Origin: Lineus longissimus
Lineage: Eukaryota; Nemertea; Pilidiophora; Heteronemertea; Lineidae
DNA: 64,000 bases
NCBI RefSeq assembly: GCF_910592395.1
Contig: NC_088316.1
Span: forward strand, 8,864,001 to 8,928,000
Direction: 5' to 3'
Below, one piece after another: positions 44,485 to 55,491 of this stretch; the stretch's first letter is position 1, and the number at the start of each line of letters is the position of its first letter. The translations under genes and the position numbers were made by a program. Below the pieces are notes generated by a model, which was not told the origin of the DNA, did no database searches, and saw only the letters and a program-made list of their open reading frames with translations.

Positions 44485-45504
44485 TCAAGGAAGGGAATCA
44501 TCAACTGTGTCATTGGGTTTCTCTTTATCTGGATTGCTCTCTTGGACTGTGTCATGTGACATGTCTGATGCAAGGCATGCATTCGAGTATGTTTCAATAT
44601 CTGTTTCAGAGTTGTCAGCAGTCATGTCAATATTCTTGGGTTTCATGATCTTTCTGGTCTTTCTCTTCAATTTAGGGGTGAAGTTCAGGTTCTGGTGACG
44701 TTTAAGGGAGTCGGCCTTGGGTGTTGAGGTTGATGGCTGCTGTTTATCTTTCATCGACTTTTGTGACTGGGGTGTCTTACTGGAGGGTTCATCTGTCATC
44801 GACTCCTGTGTCTGGAGTGTCTCAGTGTCTGTTTGAGTAGAATCTTTATCAGTACTGTTGGCTTTCTTGATCTTTGTCTTCTTCAATTTAGGGGTGAAGT
44901 TATGCTTCTTGCGACGTTTAGGGAAGTTTGCCTCAGGTGTGGAGGTTGATGGTTGGTGTTCATCTTTCATCGAGTTCTGTGACTGACTCAATGATTTGTC
45001 AATAATTTGACTGAGGGTGATATCATCTGAATAGTTGTCTGAAAACAATGGCTGGGACATGGAAACAGCATTGGATGTAATATCTGGCTGCGAGTGTGAT
45101 GCAGGAACTGCCTTAGATGCAGAAACTGGCTGTGACATGGGAACTGCCTTTGATTCAAAACCTGGCTGTGATGCAGGAACTGCCTTGTATGCAGAAACTG
45201 GCTGGGAGACAGGAACCTGGGCTTGCAAGTGGTTGACTTTGACTTGGAGATTCTTCTTGGCCTGTGTTAGGAAGGCAACTTCTTTTTTCAAGTCAGTAGC
45301 AGTCTTGATCACAGCGGTGAATTTCTGTTCCAAACGGTTTGTCCATTGAGGCATGTTTGCAATGATTTTCTGAGTCTTGTTTCTTGTGATATTTACCTCA
45401 ATCTTTGCAAGACAACTTTCGGTGTCCTCTTGGATGTCTTCTAATTTGTTGATAATGTCACAAACAACTTCAGGTGGGGATTTGTTACCGACAACAAAAG
45501 CCAT
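44485..45504 (-). CDS. Intact coiled-coil / Ser-Thr-rich protein, possibly a Helitron accessory
   Basis: 339 codons from MAFVVGNKSPP to DSLP, with no stop. The N-terminal 90 residues look alpha-helical (DIINKLEDIQEDTESCLAKI; KFTAVIKTATDLKKEV), a likely coiled coil. A middle zone has four degenerate SQPVSASKAVPA-type repeats. The C-terminal half is a duplicated module: SMKD..QPSTSTP, then a basic NFTPKLK..KK stretch (nuclear-localisation-like), then an acidic Ser/Thr tail. No enzyme motif. The start Met follows a TTTCAG, so an upstream exon is possible. Same strand as the Helitron, about 1 kb upstream of its Rep, and intact while Rep is broken. Either an accessory ORF of the element or an unrelated gene. 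Function unknown. Confidence 0.5.
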   Translation of the reverse strand: MAFVVGNKSPPEVVCDIINKLEDIQEDTESCLAKIEVNITRNKTQKIIANMPQWTNRLEQKFTAVIKTATDLKKEVAFLTQAKKNLQVKVNHLQAQVPVSQPVSAYKAVPASQPGFESKAVPMSQPVSASKAVPASHSQPDITSNAVSMSQPLFSDNYSDDITLSQIIDKSLSQSQNSMKDEHQPSTSTPEANFPKRRKKHNFTPKLKKTKIKKANSTDKDSTQTDTETLQTQESMTDEPSSKTPQSQKSMKDKQQPSTSTPKADSLKRHQNLNFTPKLKRKTRKIMKPKNIDMTADNSETDIETYSNACLASDMSHDTVQESNPDKEKPNDTVDDSLP

Positions 45505-45519
45505 CTGAAATTGAAGCAA

Positions 45520-46050
45520 TGAATGTTTTTAGCATAGAGAAAATGAGCAATATGTGTTTAGATTGTTGGTAACATCACTAATTACGTGAAAATGATTTTT
45601 TTATCCTTTTTTCATGATTCTATGCATAGTTGGAATGGTTCATGTAAAGTAAAGAACTACCAGATTCGACTTTTGGCCCCTTGGTGGCCAAACCATTAAC
45701 CATATGATGATTCAGTCTCTGAGTAGCGGTCACCAAGGGGTACATATGTACACAGTTTCAGTTAAATAGCGTCAGCGATTACAGAACGTGCCACCCATGT
45801 CTAACGACGGACAATATGTGATGGTAAAGGCTCATGGGACATTAATTACCTGGAGCTGTAATGATGGTAATGGGATATGATCAAATGACTGCATGGCAGG
45901 CAGTTCAGTTATGCACGCAGCATGCACACACAGGGATGCGTTTGAACAGTTTAAGAATAGGAAAACCGGGAAAAATCATCACTAAAGTGCCTTCGGTACT
46001 CCCAGAGATTAATTTTTTTTTCTCTTTTCTGGTGTTTTAAATGCTGAAAC
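45520..46050. other. No gene recognised
   Basis: Around 45660-45800 there is a degenerate short-element module on the minus strand (TTGGCCCCTTGGTGGCC, AAGGGGTACATATGTACAC). Confidence 0.4.
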
Positions 46051-46059
46051 GCGTCGTGC

Positions 46060-46225
46060 CTGTGCATGCACAGGCCGGCGCAGTGTACAGTGTGTCAGCA
46101 TGCACAGGCCGGCACAGTGTGCAGTGTCAGCAGGCACAGGCCGGCGCAGTGTGCTGTGTCAGCATGCAGAGGCCGGCACAGTCATTGACAGTGTGCAGTG
46201 CGAGTGACGAACAACAGGCCAGCGC
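46060..46225. repeat. GC-rich minisatellite, left of the Kolobok element
   Basis: Units of about 30-35 bp built on GCATGCACAGGCCGGC plus GCAGTGTACAGTGTGTCA. The same unit occurs at 52245-52365, on the other side of the transposon. Confidence 0.85.
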
Positions 46226-46235
46226 TTCTGTCTAT

Positions 46236-46239
46236 TTAA
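46236..46239. repeat. Kolobok target-site duplication (left)
   Basis: TTAA immediately before the left terminal repeat; its partner is at 52185-52188. Confidence 0.8.
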
Positions 46240-46510
46240 AGGGGATCTGACGGGTTGGAATTTTTTAATTTCAGTAATTTAATTCGTTTTACTAGGTATT
46301 CAAGTTCAAAAACCCAAATTTTAAATCCGCTCTTCCGAACCATTATTGTGTAACACGCGTCCAAATGTACCTCGTCAAAGAAAAACAGTTCGAATTACGC
46401 GCGCAAAAAACTTAGTCCGTGACGTCATACCGAGAACGCACGATTCACATCCGGGAATTTCCATATAGCATTTATCATTTATCAACTTACAAAGCGATCA
46501 GAGTTTGAGC

Positions 46511-49500
46511 ATGGTTAAACAGTGAGTTGCTGCAAACTGCAGCCATCGAGACAACAGACTTTTTGAGTTTCCCGATCCGAAGAAGTTGAAGGACGGAACG
46601 ACCGAAGAAGTGAGGCAAAAGACTGCGGAATTGCGGCGAAAATGGACCCGTTTTGTGAAGGTGAAACGAGACAAATGGGAACCGTCGGATAGCGTGAATG
46701 GCAGCGTTCTGTGCTATAAACACTTCAAAGATGACTGCTTCAAGAATCTGATGAAGTATAACACTGGCTACGCAAAAAAGTGAGTGTTTGTTATTATTAT
46801 TACTCTTGCTTTTCAATGTTGCAGATCAGAGGATGATCTCATGATCTTGACCCTTCACCACTGATGATTGATTGATGTGACCAAACTGCTGAGCATATGC
46901 TTACTAGGCCTATACTATAATTATTAGAGCATCAGCATGGTATGTAGAGTGAGTAGGCTACATACATGTATATTGAACTGTATCATCTATTTTTCAGATT
47001 GCAACGAACAGATTGGGCTGTGCCAACCATTCACCTGGTTTCGGAGAATGAGAGTACCCCACAGAGGCCAAGGGCGGCATTTCGAAATCGGGAGAGGCGC
47101 CGTCTTGCTAATGATGCCATATCGGAGTTGGTTGTCAAGGAGAAAGAGGATGCTGCAAATGCTGAGGCACGAGAGATTCCCCATGGCCCTGATCCAACTG
47201 ATTCACCTGTCGACATCATTGTTGATTGTGATGCTGTGGAGGTTGCTCCAAAAGTAGATCTGGTATCAAAGCGTACGTATTAATAACATACTATTGATTC
47301 AGCTACATAAGAAGTGATGAGGCCTACTCAGCATAGTTTTTATTAGTGAAGCTCAAGGAGGTTTGAGACATTGAGAGAGCTAGTCATAGGCCTAATTCAT
47401 CAGTTGCTGCAAGTTACAGTACCAAGTAAGTTGAGGCTATTTAAACTATTACTAGCCTATATTATTGATTATTATTTCAGGCACCCAGACACCCAGAAGG
47501 ATGAGGCCTCCCTATAGGTCTGTAGGGATTCAATGCTCTCTTCTAACAGACCCAGAGCCACCGAGGAAGAAAGCCAGGGATAGGTCTGGTGACGGAGAGG
47601 ATGATGACTTGACTGATAATGATATGGAGTACACTGGTGATGGGGCAGAAGATGATCCAAATGATGCAGATTACCTTCCAGAGGAGGACATGGAGATTGA
47701 GGACTCCGACGATGAGGACTGCCTTACTCAGGTTGCATTTGATGAAATACAGTAAGTTAACATGATTGAATCTTTGAAAGCTATTCATGCTGGGATATTT
47801 CAGGCCTGAATTTAAAAACAACTCACAGTACTACATGGCCTCCTTCTACTACTTTCTGCAATGCGGTTGCAACCTGAGATGTCTTAATATAATTCACAAT
47901 TCAGCAGTAGTTATTCAGAACCATGGTGTTGCTGAATGATTATCAAAAATAGAATTCACGACAAATAGAATGATATGATAAACAATGTCTTTATTTCAGA
48001 AATGAACCAGTTCCTCCGCATCAGGAACCAAAGTATATTGTCTTTGAGTCTCCTCTGGTGGAGCTCTTTGATACCTGTACCACTTGCAGTCATCCCACAA
48101 GTATTTCGAAGCGGGTTTTTGGCTCCATGGTTACGTTCAGGGCAAAGTGCAGTAAATGTGGCAGCACCAGGGAGTGGGACAGTCAGCCCAAAGTCGGAGC
48201 CATGCCGATACTGAACATTCTCCTGAGTGGTGCCATCCTGTTTTCGGGCTCTCTGACAAGCAAGGTCCTCCGACTCTTCAGGTGAGCAACCTCTTCAGTG
48301 TGCTGCTGACTGTACAATCATTGAGTGTTTTGCAGTTAAGTTTGAAATTAGTTTGCTCCTTCAAATGTGCTATGCCAATTAGTACATGACAGCCAATTTT
48401 ATTCATTCACTTAGGGTTGACCATAAAATTATAAGAAAATCTGATTGGCTGTCTTTGGAAAATAAGTAAGTTCTTCTCGAAGTTAAACAATTATGTTGAA
48501 TTTTCAGCTTCCTAAACATCAAGAGTTGTGTTGCAAGGACCTTTTACCGTCACCAGACGAAGTATTTGCACACGGCAGTGGAAAATACTTGGAAGCAATC
48601 ACAAGCAACACTTATGGAATCCCTGCAGGACAAGGAATTGGTGATAGGAGGAGACGGACGGTGCGACTCCATGGGGCATAGTGCCAAATTTGGCATTTAC
48701 GTTTTTATGGAGCTTGACATCAACAAACTGTTGTCAATTGAGTTAGTACAGGTGAGTACTTTTCCTTTCCAATCACCTGCTTTGATATATAATTGCTTTT
48801 TAGAATCAATATTTTGCAGAGATGTGTCAAAAGTGTTAAGACTTTGTAAGATCACACATGTGTAATTGTCTCACTCGCAGTAATTTCTTTTTTTTGTTGC
48901 AGAGTAATGAGGCACCAAAGCAAGCCAGCACCAACATGGAGCTCGTTGGGATAAAAAGGAGTGCCCCCTTTTTCAAGGATTACAGTATAAAGGCAGTGAT
49001 AACGGACCGGCACAGATCATTGGCCAAGTGGATCAAGGAGAGTTGGAAAGTGACCCATTACTTTGATTGTTGGCATGTCGTCAAAGGTGCGTATTAAATT
49101 CAGAACATCCGTGTTTTTCACAGTATTTCAATATGATAGTGTTGGTCTTTTGGGGAGGTGATGGTTATTATTGAGCCACTGAATGGAAATTCGTCCCCGA
49201 ATCGGCAGAGAATAATGCAGAAAAGTGAGATGTGGATGACAGTGACCGGTTTCTGCACATACTTTTTCTGGACTTGGCATTGGGTAGATTTCAATTCAAG
49301 TCCAATACCTTCTAGATTAACTACTAGTATTGTCTATTTTCTTACTAATATTTAATATACTTGTTTCTCTAGGTCTATGCAAGAAGATGGAGAAACTGGC
49401 CAAGAAGAAGGGGATGGAATCCATCAGAGACTGGATCAAAAGCATCCAATACCACCTCTACTGGTGCGTGATGTCCTCCCCTGAAGGCGACAGAGAGATG

Positions 49501-50847
49501 ATTAAAAAGAAGTGGCTGGCATGTGTAGACCACATCCAAAATAAGCACAAGAACTGTGTGCATGGGCGGCTGACGGGTAAACGAAGGAAATGGTTGAAAA
49601 AGAGTAGGATATCAAAATGTGATGCTTACGTCTGTTAGATTTCAAATGAGAGCACGTTGAATCGATACGCAAGATCCACCAAATTACTCTTTTTGTGGGG
49701 GTGCATTACGGGTTCACTGCCACATATGTCAAATGAGTTAAGTAGAGCTCTATTTTGCTCAAAGACAAGCAATTATTTTTGTGGTACACATGTAAATTTA
49801 TTTAGCTGCACATTTACTATATTTTTGTGTGGTGATTTTTCAGGAACAGAAGTGTGCGACGAGCTTGTCGATCTCTTGACGAAGACAATGCTGCTGAATG
49901 ACATCAGCAAAATGTCGGCCTTGGGACAGACCAGTGGAGTAGAAGCATACCACAGTGTTCTGAACCACTTTGCCCCGAAGATGATTAAATTCTCGCACAG
50001 CGGAATGTATAGTAGGTGAGTGAACACAAATGTTAGCTTGAGATGAGAAATATCAATACCAAGTAGGCCTCCAGGTTTTCAAAGTGAATTGCTGGTATGT
50101 ACTTGTGCATTGAGCACTAATCCAGTTAGTACAGAAAACCTAGCGGTTGTGACAATGTCTCCAGTTGGTCCTATCTCATATCGGTATTCCTTCACGGTAT
50201 GGTGGCTGCAACACTGTATGGTAGTCGCCGACTGGTCACATCTCTGCAGCTGAGAACTGCCAAAAGTGTTTTGTCTGGGGGGGGGGGGGGGGGGCTCACA
50301 TCAAACCCTGTAAAAGCTACATGTTGCACTGTGAGAGAAATTACTGATAATTTACTGCACTATCCTTTTCAGGCTCCGTCTTGCTGCTCTCCATTATAAT
50401 GAGAATGCTGGTAGACCTCCGGCTATAACAATGGCTGGTGAAAATCGCTACAAGATCGACTTTCCAAAGTACAAGGCCGGGGGATATGCAGTCAAGAAAA
50501 TCCTAGTTGGAGCAACATACAGTGAGTTGTAATGTGCTCTCTTGCTTTAGAAATATTTAAACGACAAACAAATAAATATTTAGGAATGACTGTATTATCA
50601 GATGACTCATTCATAACAAAGTTCTATCATGTTGACAATGAAATAACAATAATTATGTACTAATATGTTTATTCTATTTCCACTTCCAGACTACGTTGAA
50701 GACTGCTTTCAGAATCTAATGGAACTTGTGTACACACAGCGAACCATTACAAGCAGACCAGAGCCACCGCCACTTTCTGCATCATTTGTAAAGCCAGATA
50801 TGAGGGAGGCAGTTACAGCTTTTAGATCACGCTTCAATCACGTCTGA
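46511..50847 (+). CDS. THAP-domain Kolobok transposase, ten exons, one in-frame TGA
   Basis: Exons: 46511-46779, 46998-47272, 47481-47751, 48000-48281, 48508-48751, 48903-49086, 49373-49576, 49844-50015, 50373-50521 and 50690-50847. All introns are GT-AG and all phases fit, giving 736 codons including the stop. Codon 5 is TGA (46523-46525), where the first THAP zinc-binding Cys should be. THAP finger, residues 1-101: C10, HRDNRLFEFPDP, W45, C68 and H71, AVPTI at 97-101. Residues 190-270 are acidic. A zinc-knuckle-like C298-x2-C301 and C322-x2-C325 follows. Catalytic candidates are D415 (GGDGRCDSMG), D482 (ITDRHRSLAKW), the DxxH motif DCWH at 502-505, and E610 (SGVEAYHSVLNHF). Cut-and-paste transposase. 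Unless the TGA is read through, an intact THAP finger is not made. Confidence 0.8.
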
Positions 50848-50848
50848 A

Positions 50849-51955
50849 TCAGAGTTGTGGATTCTCCTGAACCCCTGCTGCCATGAACCCACGGAACTGA
50901 AACTGTTCTTCCTCCCCAGGTGGGGGGAAGTGTGCTCGGACACAGGATAATGCACACGATGGCAACACAACACGGTTGTCTTTCCCTATGTATCCCAAAC
51001 ACCACCGCACCAATTGTCTGTATGAAATGTGTCTATATTTGTCATTTTGCGGTCCATCAAAAGCTCTCCCCTTGTACTGCTGTCTCTAATACAGCCAAGC
51101 AGTCTGTAATGACCAGACACTTAAACACACTGAGTCAAATCCCGGGTGTTCGGTAATGCATTTTGGCTCCCCGTTATTTCTGCGCTCTTCCTCGCCAATC
51201 TCTGCAATCTTGTTCAGGACTTGATCACGTTCCTTGCAACAGTTGTTCTCCTTCACCTTTGGCAGTGTTTGGCAGTTTTGCACCTGCAAAAAGATGACAA
51301 TGATTATAAGAAAGCTGTGTTGTATTGTATATTTTTACAAGTTACTTAAACATGTACATTTTCATCATGATGCATTGCCATCGTATTTGTAAATACAGTC
51401 AAGGAACTATCAAATCAAATAATGCCTTCTTGTTATCATTTATTAATCAACCTGTTTGTTCACTGCAACAAGATGTTTGGGGCGTGCATGTATATTTGTA
51501 CAAGTGGTTGCACTCACTGATACTCTCAGCCAAGCTGGCTGTGGTGTGTACCATGTGCAGTGTACTGTTTTACATGGAGGGTGGAGGTGGATGCAAAATG
51601 ACCGACCATAGAACCAAAGCCCAACTACAAACATCCACAGAGAAAACAGAATTCTTTCCATTCCCGAGTTCTCATAATCATTCATAGTCACGGCATTCGG
51701 AGCTCACCATTCTCCCAAACGAGCAGGATCAAGTCACCATCTCATGTCATTTTCGTCGTCCTCATCGATGTCGATATCGGCGGCGCCTTCTTCACCTTCA
51801 AACACCGGTTCAAACATGTATGGTCCAAATTGATCGGGGTCTTCATTAGCTTCTTGATCTCCTTGGTCATCTCCATCGCCGTAATCGATGAATCCTCTCG
51901 CATTCAGATCAGAATCCGTGCTAAAATCGCTCGAGTAATCCTCATTCGCCGCCAT
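50849..51955 (-). pseudogene. P2X7-intracellular-domain-like gene of the transposon, disrupted
   Basis: Minus strand. Exon 1, 51955-51738, starts MAANEDYSSDF. It is strongly acidic and contains the FGPYMFEPVFEGEE stretch often found at the start of such proteins. A donor GTGACT lies after DMR(W). Exon 2, 51283-50849, follows TTTTTGCAG and has the Cys-rich NC..LP, NNCC, CITEHPGF, VCLSVWSLQTAW and YRHISYRQLVRWC motifs of the zinc-binding P2X7 C-terminal domain. Lesions: the exon phases do not join (consistent with a small deletion at the start of exon 2), and TAG at 51086-51088 lies just after QTAWLY. Its stop (50849-50851) is one base from the transposase stop. Role in transposition unknown. 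Confidence 0.7.
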
Positions 51956-52184
51956 GTTTTCTTGAAGTGCTCCAGGAACAGCGTTCTCGGAGTGACGTCA
52001 CGGATCTATTTATAGCATTTCTTGGCGAGTTCAGACAATCTTGTGCGTTTTCGACCAAAAGCCCAAATAACTTCACGGGTGATGTATTTTTGCGCATTAA
52101 ACATGCGTGACTGTATTTTAATGAATATAATGCAAACAATAAGCCAAGAGAAAGCCGTTTTAACCCCAAACCGTCAGATCCCCT

Positions 52185-52188
52185 TTAA
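52185..52188. repeat. Kolobok target-site duplication (right)
   Basis: TTAA directly after the right terminal repeat. Confidence 0.8.
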
Positions 52189-52244
52189 TTCCTGTAAGTT
52201 CTGTGTCAGTCTGTTGAACATGTTTCTGCACGCAGCATTCTGCA

Positions 52245-52365
52245 CGCAGCATGCACAGGCCGGCGCAATGTGCAGTTGTCAGCATGCACAGGCCGGCGCA
52301 GTGACGTAGGCCGGCGCAGTGTACAGTGTGTCAGCATGCACAGGCCGGCACAGTGTGCAGTGTTA
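52245..52365. repeat. GC-rich minisatellite, right of the Kolobok element
   Basis: Copies of GCATGCACAGGCCGGC and GCAGTGTACAGTGTGTCA, as on the left side. Confidence 0.85.
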
Positions 52366-53270
52366 AACAACCAGTACCAGGTCATGGTGCATAATATAGT
52401 AATCGCCAATATCTTAACATTTTGTAATCATGACTGTAACAGAAAGGACGGATAATTACCAAAAACAGGTGCAAAACTCGCCGGACAACATGGACAACTC
52501 GCCATTGACACTTTGCAAATTGACTGTTCTTCACTGGTCTGTCACTTTGTTCGCTGATGATGTCATCAACACATTTTGGTTCCCGAAGTCTCCAGCAGAT
52601 GGCAGGACGAAAGTTGCAAATTGGCTGCTCTTCACTGGTCTGTCACTTTGTTCGCTACTGATGACGTCATCAACACAGAACGGTCAACTTCGGCAATGTC
52701 CGGCAATTTCCGTGAGTTTTAGATCAGACAAAATTCCTGAATAAAATCGCTAAAAAGTCCACATTCCCGGCAAATGTTTAGACTGAGAATCGATCATTTT
52801 GTGAATGGAAAGGTAGTGAAAGGTTAGGTGAAGTTTCAAAGAGACAGTGCGCACGGTTGCCGTGATTTCCTTGGAAGTCTATAGATTTAGTAGTGTAGAT
52901 ACGCATGCGCAAACCATGGCGCCAAATATGAATGCAAGTAACCCAAGATATTCAAAATATACTACACTGCTTCCCCTTTAAAGAGAAAATTGTAGAACTC
53001 ATTGCTTCCCCTTCAAAAAGAAAATTGTAGAAACACCCTTTTAACTGAAGGTCTATACACATGTACTGATTACTCAAATTTGTAATTACACAACAGAATA
53101 AAACAAAAGTTTCAAGAATTAAGTCTAATTATTTCTCACAAGTCAACCTTCCCATTGAAATTTCTGAGCCAGTAGCTTACTCATCCTCACAGATCAACCT
53201 TCGTGGTGGTTTTGTTACCCTGGTTGATCATCTCACTACAGGCTTTGGACTCACTCCAGTGGTACTCTGT
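52366..53270. other. No gene; local duplications
   Basis: A segment of about 66 bp (CTTCACTGGTCTGTCACTTT core) at 52513-52580 is repeated at 52612-52677, 99 bp on. AAATTGTAGAA and GCTTCCCCTT are duplicated at about 52972-53030. No gene recognised. Confidence 0.5.
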
Positions 53271-53274
53271 GGTC

Positions 53275-54345
53275 TGGTTCTATACCTAGGAAGAAATCAG
53301 CAATTCTATGCTTCAAGGAATGCTTCTTATTACCTTCCAAAATCTGTTTGGTGAAACTCTCTTTGAATACTCTTACTGTACGCTCTGCAGCCCCATTGGA
53401 GGCAGGATGGTAGGGTGAAACCAACACATGTTTTATACCATTGGCTTACATGAAGTTTCTAAACTCACTCGCAGTGAATTGAGGCCTGTTGTCTGATACT
53501 AATTGCTCCAGTAACCCATGCTGGGCAAAAATCAGCCTCAACTCATCCAATGTTCTCTCAACAGTAGTATTCTGATGCATAGGCTTAATTTCAATCGACG
53601 TAGAGTAACTGTCTATAAGAACCAAAAAGTGTTCCTTCTTGTCCTCACAAAAATCAATGTGTACTCTCCGAAATGGACACGAAGGCCACAACCATGGATG
53701 TAAAGGAAGTTTGGTAGGAGTCTGTCTCACTTTTTGATAAACCGAGCAGGATTTAACCTGTTCCTCAATATTGGCATAGAAATCGAGCCACCATACATAG
53801 CTACGAGCTAAAGCCTTCATGTTACACACACCCGGATGCTCCCAATGGAGTTCATCTAAAACATGATTCTGCAGTTTCTTAGGAACAATCACCCTTGAGC
53901 CCCAGAGGACACATCCTTGTTCACAAGACAACTGGTCATGCCTTTGAAAATAGGGTCTAAAAGCAATGGAAAGTTTTCCTGCATCACTCGGCCACCCATT
54001 CAGTACAAATTGGTGGACCCTGCTCAAAATTGGGTCCAACTCAGTTCCCCTACTCACATGTTCAGCTTCAATGGGAAACTCATTATCTATAGCTTTTACA
54101 GCAAAGACTGGACCCTCAGCTCCCGCATTACTCAACTCAGGATTGTGTAATCGCGATAGAGCATCACAGTTGGCGTAGGACGCCGAGTCCCTGTACCTAA
54201 TGTCATAATCGTAAGCTGATAGTATCAGCGCCCATCTCTGCATCCTGGCAGCAGAGATGGTATGGATGCCAGATTTGGGACCAAGTATAGCCAATAAAGG
54301 CTTGTGATCTGTGACTAACGTGAATTTCCTCCCATAGAGAGGAAT
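53275..54345 (-). pseudogene. Ty3/gypsy RNase H-integrase remnant
   Basis: On the minus strand from 54345 the RNase H end reads LYGRKFTLVTDHKPL and YANCDALSRL. The integrase zinc domain follows (HPG at about 53840, CSVYQ where CxxCQ is expected, so the last zinc Cys is changed). The catalytic core has IDFCED (first Asp), VSDNRPQFTASEF (second Asp) and HPASNGAAERTV (Glu). TAA at 53446-53448 interrupts it just before ANGIKH. No reverse transcriptase, LTR or gag was seen nearby, so it is a fragment. Confidence 0.85.
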
Positions 54346-54634
54346 ACGCCCGTTTTTAATTGTTGATCACAAATGTGAAGCTCAAATTTTCCATTTTTGA
54401 TTAGATTTATTATAAAATCGCTGAATGTAAATCACCGCGACCGCGAAAATGTTCATGTTGTGACGTCATCAACGAAAACGGCATCGAAGCGAGCCGTCCG
54501 GGCAGGATTACACCATCAATTTCTAGAAAATGTGCATTTCGATTCGAAAACCTTACCGATTTATGAGAAAGTGACGTAGTCATTTGTCAAAAACAGCTAA
54601 AACATTATATGGTGAAATTTGACACGAGTTACAC
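54346..54634. other. No gene recognised
   Basis: Unassigned spacer between the gypsy fragment and the piggyBac left end. Confidence 0.4.
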
Positions 54635-55491
54635 TTAAACCCTTTCGGTGCCTTATAGACGTACAACGTACGTCCCAATTTTTGGTAATTGATGTGCCAT
54701 ATAGACGTTCGACGTACGTCCACATTTCATGTATGTAGTGTGCATGGTTTGTTGTTATACCCATTGATTCGAACGTTCAACATACGTCTGCAGGGCACAC
54801 CAGTAATTCTAAAATATAGTTGCAGTAAAATTTCTCAGATGGCAGCACTGATGACTGGAGGACATTCCAAAATGGAGTCTTGAGACGAAAGGTTACAAGG
54901 TTGGTTTTATCACAGTCAGCGTTTACTTTGGGTCAAATTGAAACTTTTTGGGGAGGGGAGGGTTGGTCATATGCAACTTTCGTTGCATTAGGTCACATGG
55001 TCACATTAGGTCACATGGTGACTGACAAAAGTCAGTGGTGCAAAAATCAAACTTGTTTGAACCAAACATGCCAAAGGATGTTGGTAGCAAGATAGCTCAG
55101 CCATCTTAATTGGAAACTGGTCGGATTGATTTCAGTTGATTGTCCTACTCTGCATTTGTAATTGTGCTTCGTGATCACTGGCGCCAAATTCAAAAAGAGA
55201 AAAATGGTAGTTTGAGGAACACTGCCAGGGTGGTTCTAATCTAGCTGTGATTTTCTGTGTAGGCATGAAATGATACTAGGTTTGAGGATGAGGGGTGAAG
55301 GGTTGTCCCGCGGGATGTTTTTGGGGTGTCCCTGGGGGAGATGTCCCCAGGGAGGTTCCCTGATCTTCTGGGGGTGGTTGGGGGTCGGAGCTGGACTGTG
55401 ATTGTGATCATGCTGTTTTGTTTCAGGGCCTACTGCATCAAACAGCACCAGCCCAAGGCCAGGACCCAGCTGTCAACGGCCAGCTGCTAGA

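Larger units (their letters stand above)
46240..52184 (+). mobile_element. Complete Kolobok-type DNA transposon with two genes
   Basis: 5,945 bp. Termini AGGGGATCTGACGG (46240) and CCGTCAGATCCCCT (to 52184) are perfect 14-bp inverted repeats, extended with one mismatch by TTGG. TTAA flanks both ends. TTAA targets plus a THAP-containing transposase define the Kolobok superfamily (piggyBac shares TTAA but has no THAP). It carries a ten-exon transposase on the plus strand and a convergent Cys-rich gene on the minus strand. It lies between two blocks of one minisatellite. Both genes carry single lesions, so this copy looks recently inactivated. Confidence 0.85.

Noticed and set aside
46523-46525. 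Genuine selenocysteine codon in the THAP finger
   Set aside because: No SECIS element was identified, and a zinc-ligand Sec in a transposase would be unprecedented; mutation or sequence error is simpler. Kept only as something to check.
46937-47257. Alternative-frame ORFs over transposase exon 2
   Set aside because: They break the exon phases; the chosen frame joins THAP to AVPTI and to exon 3.
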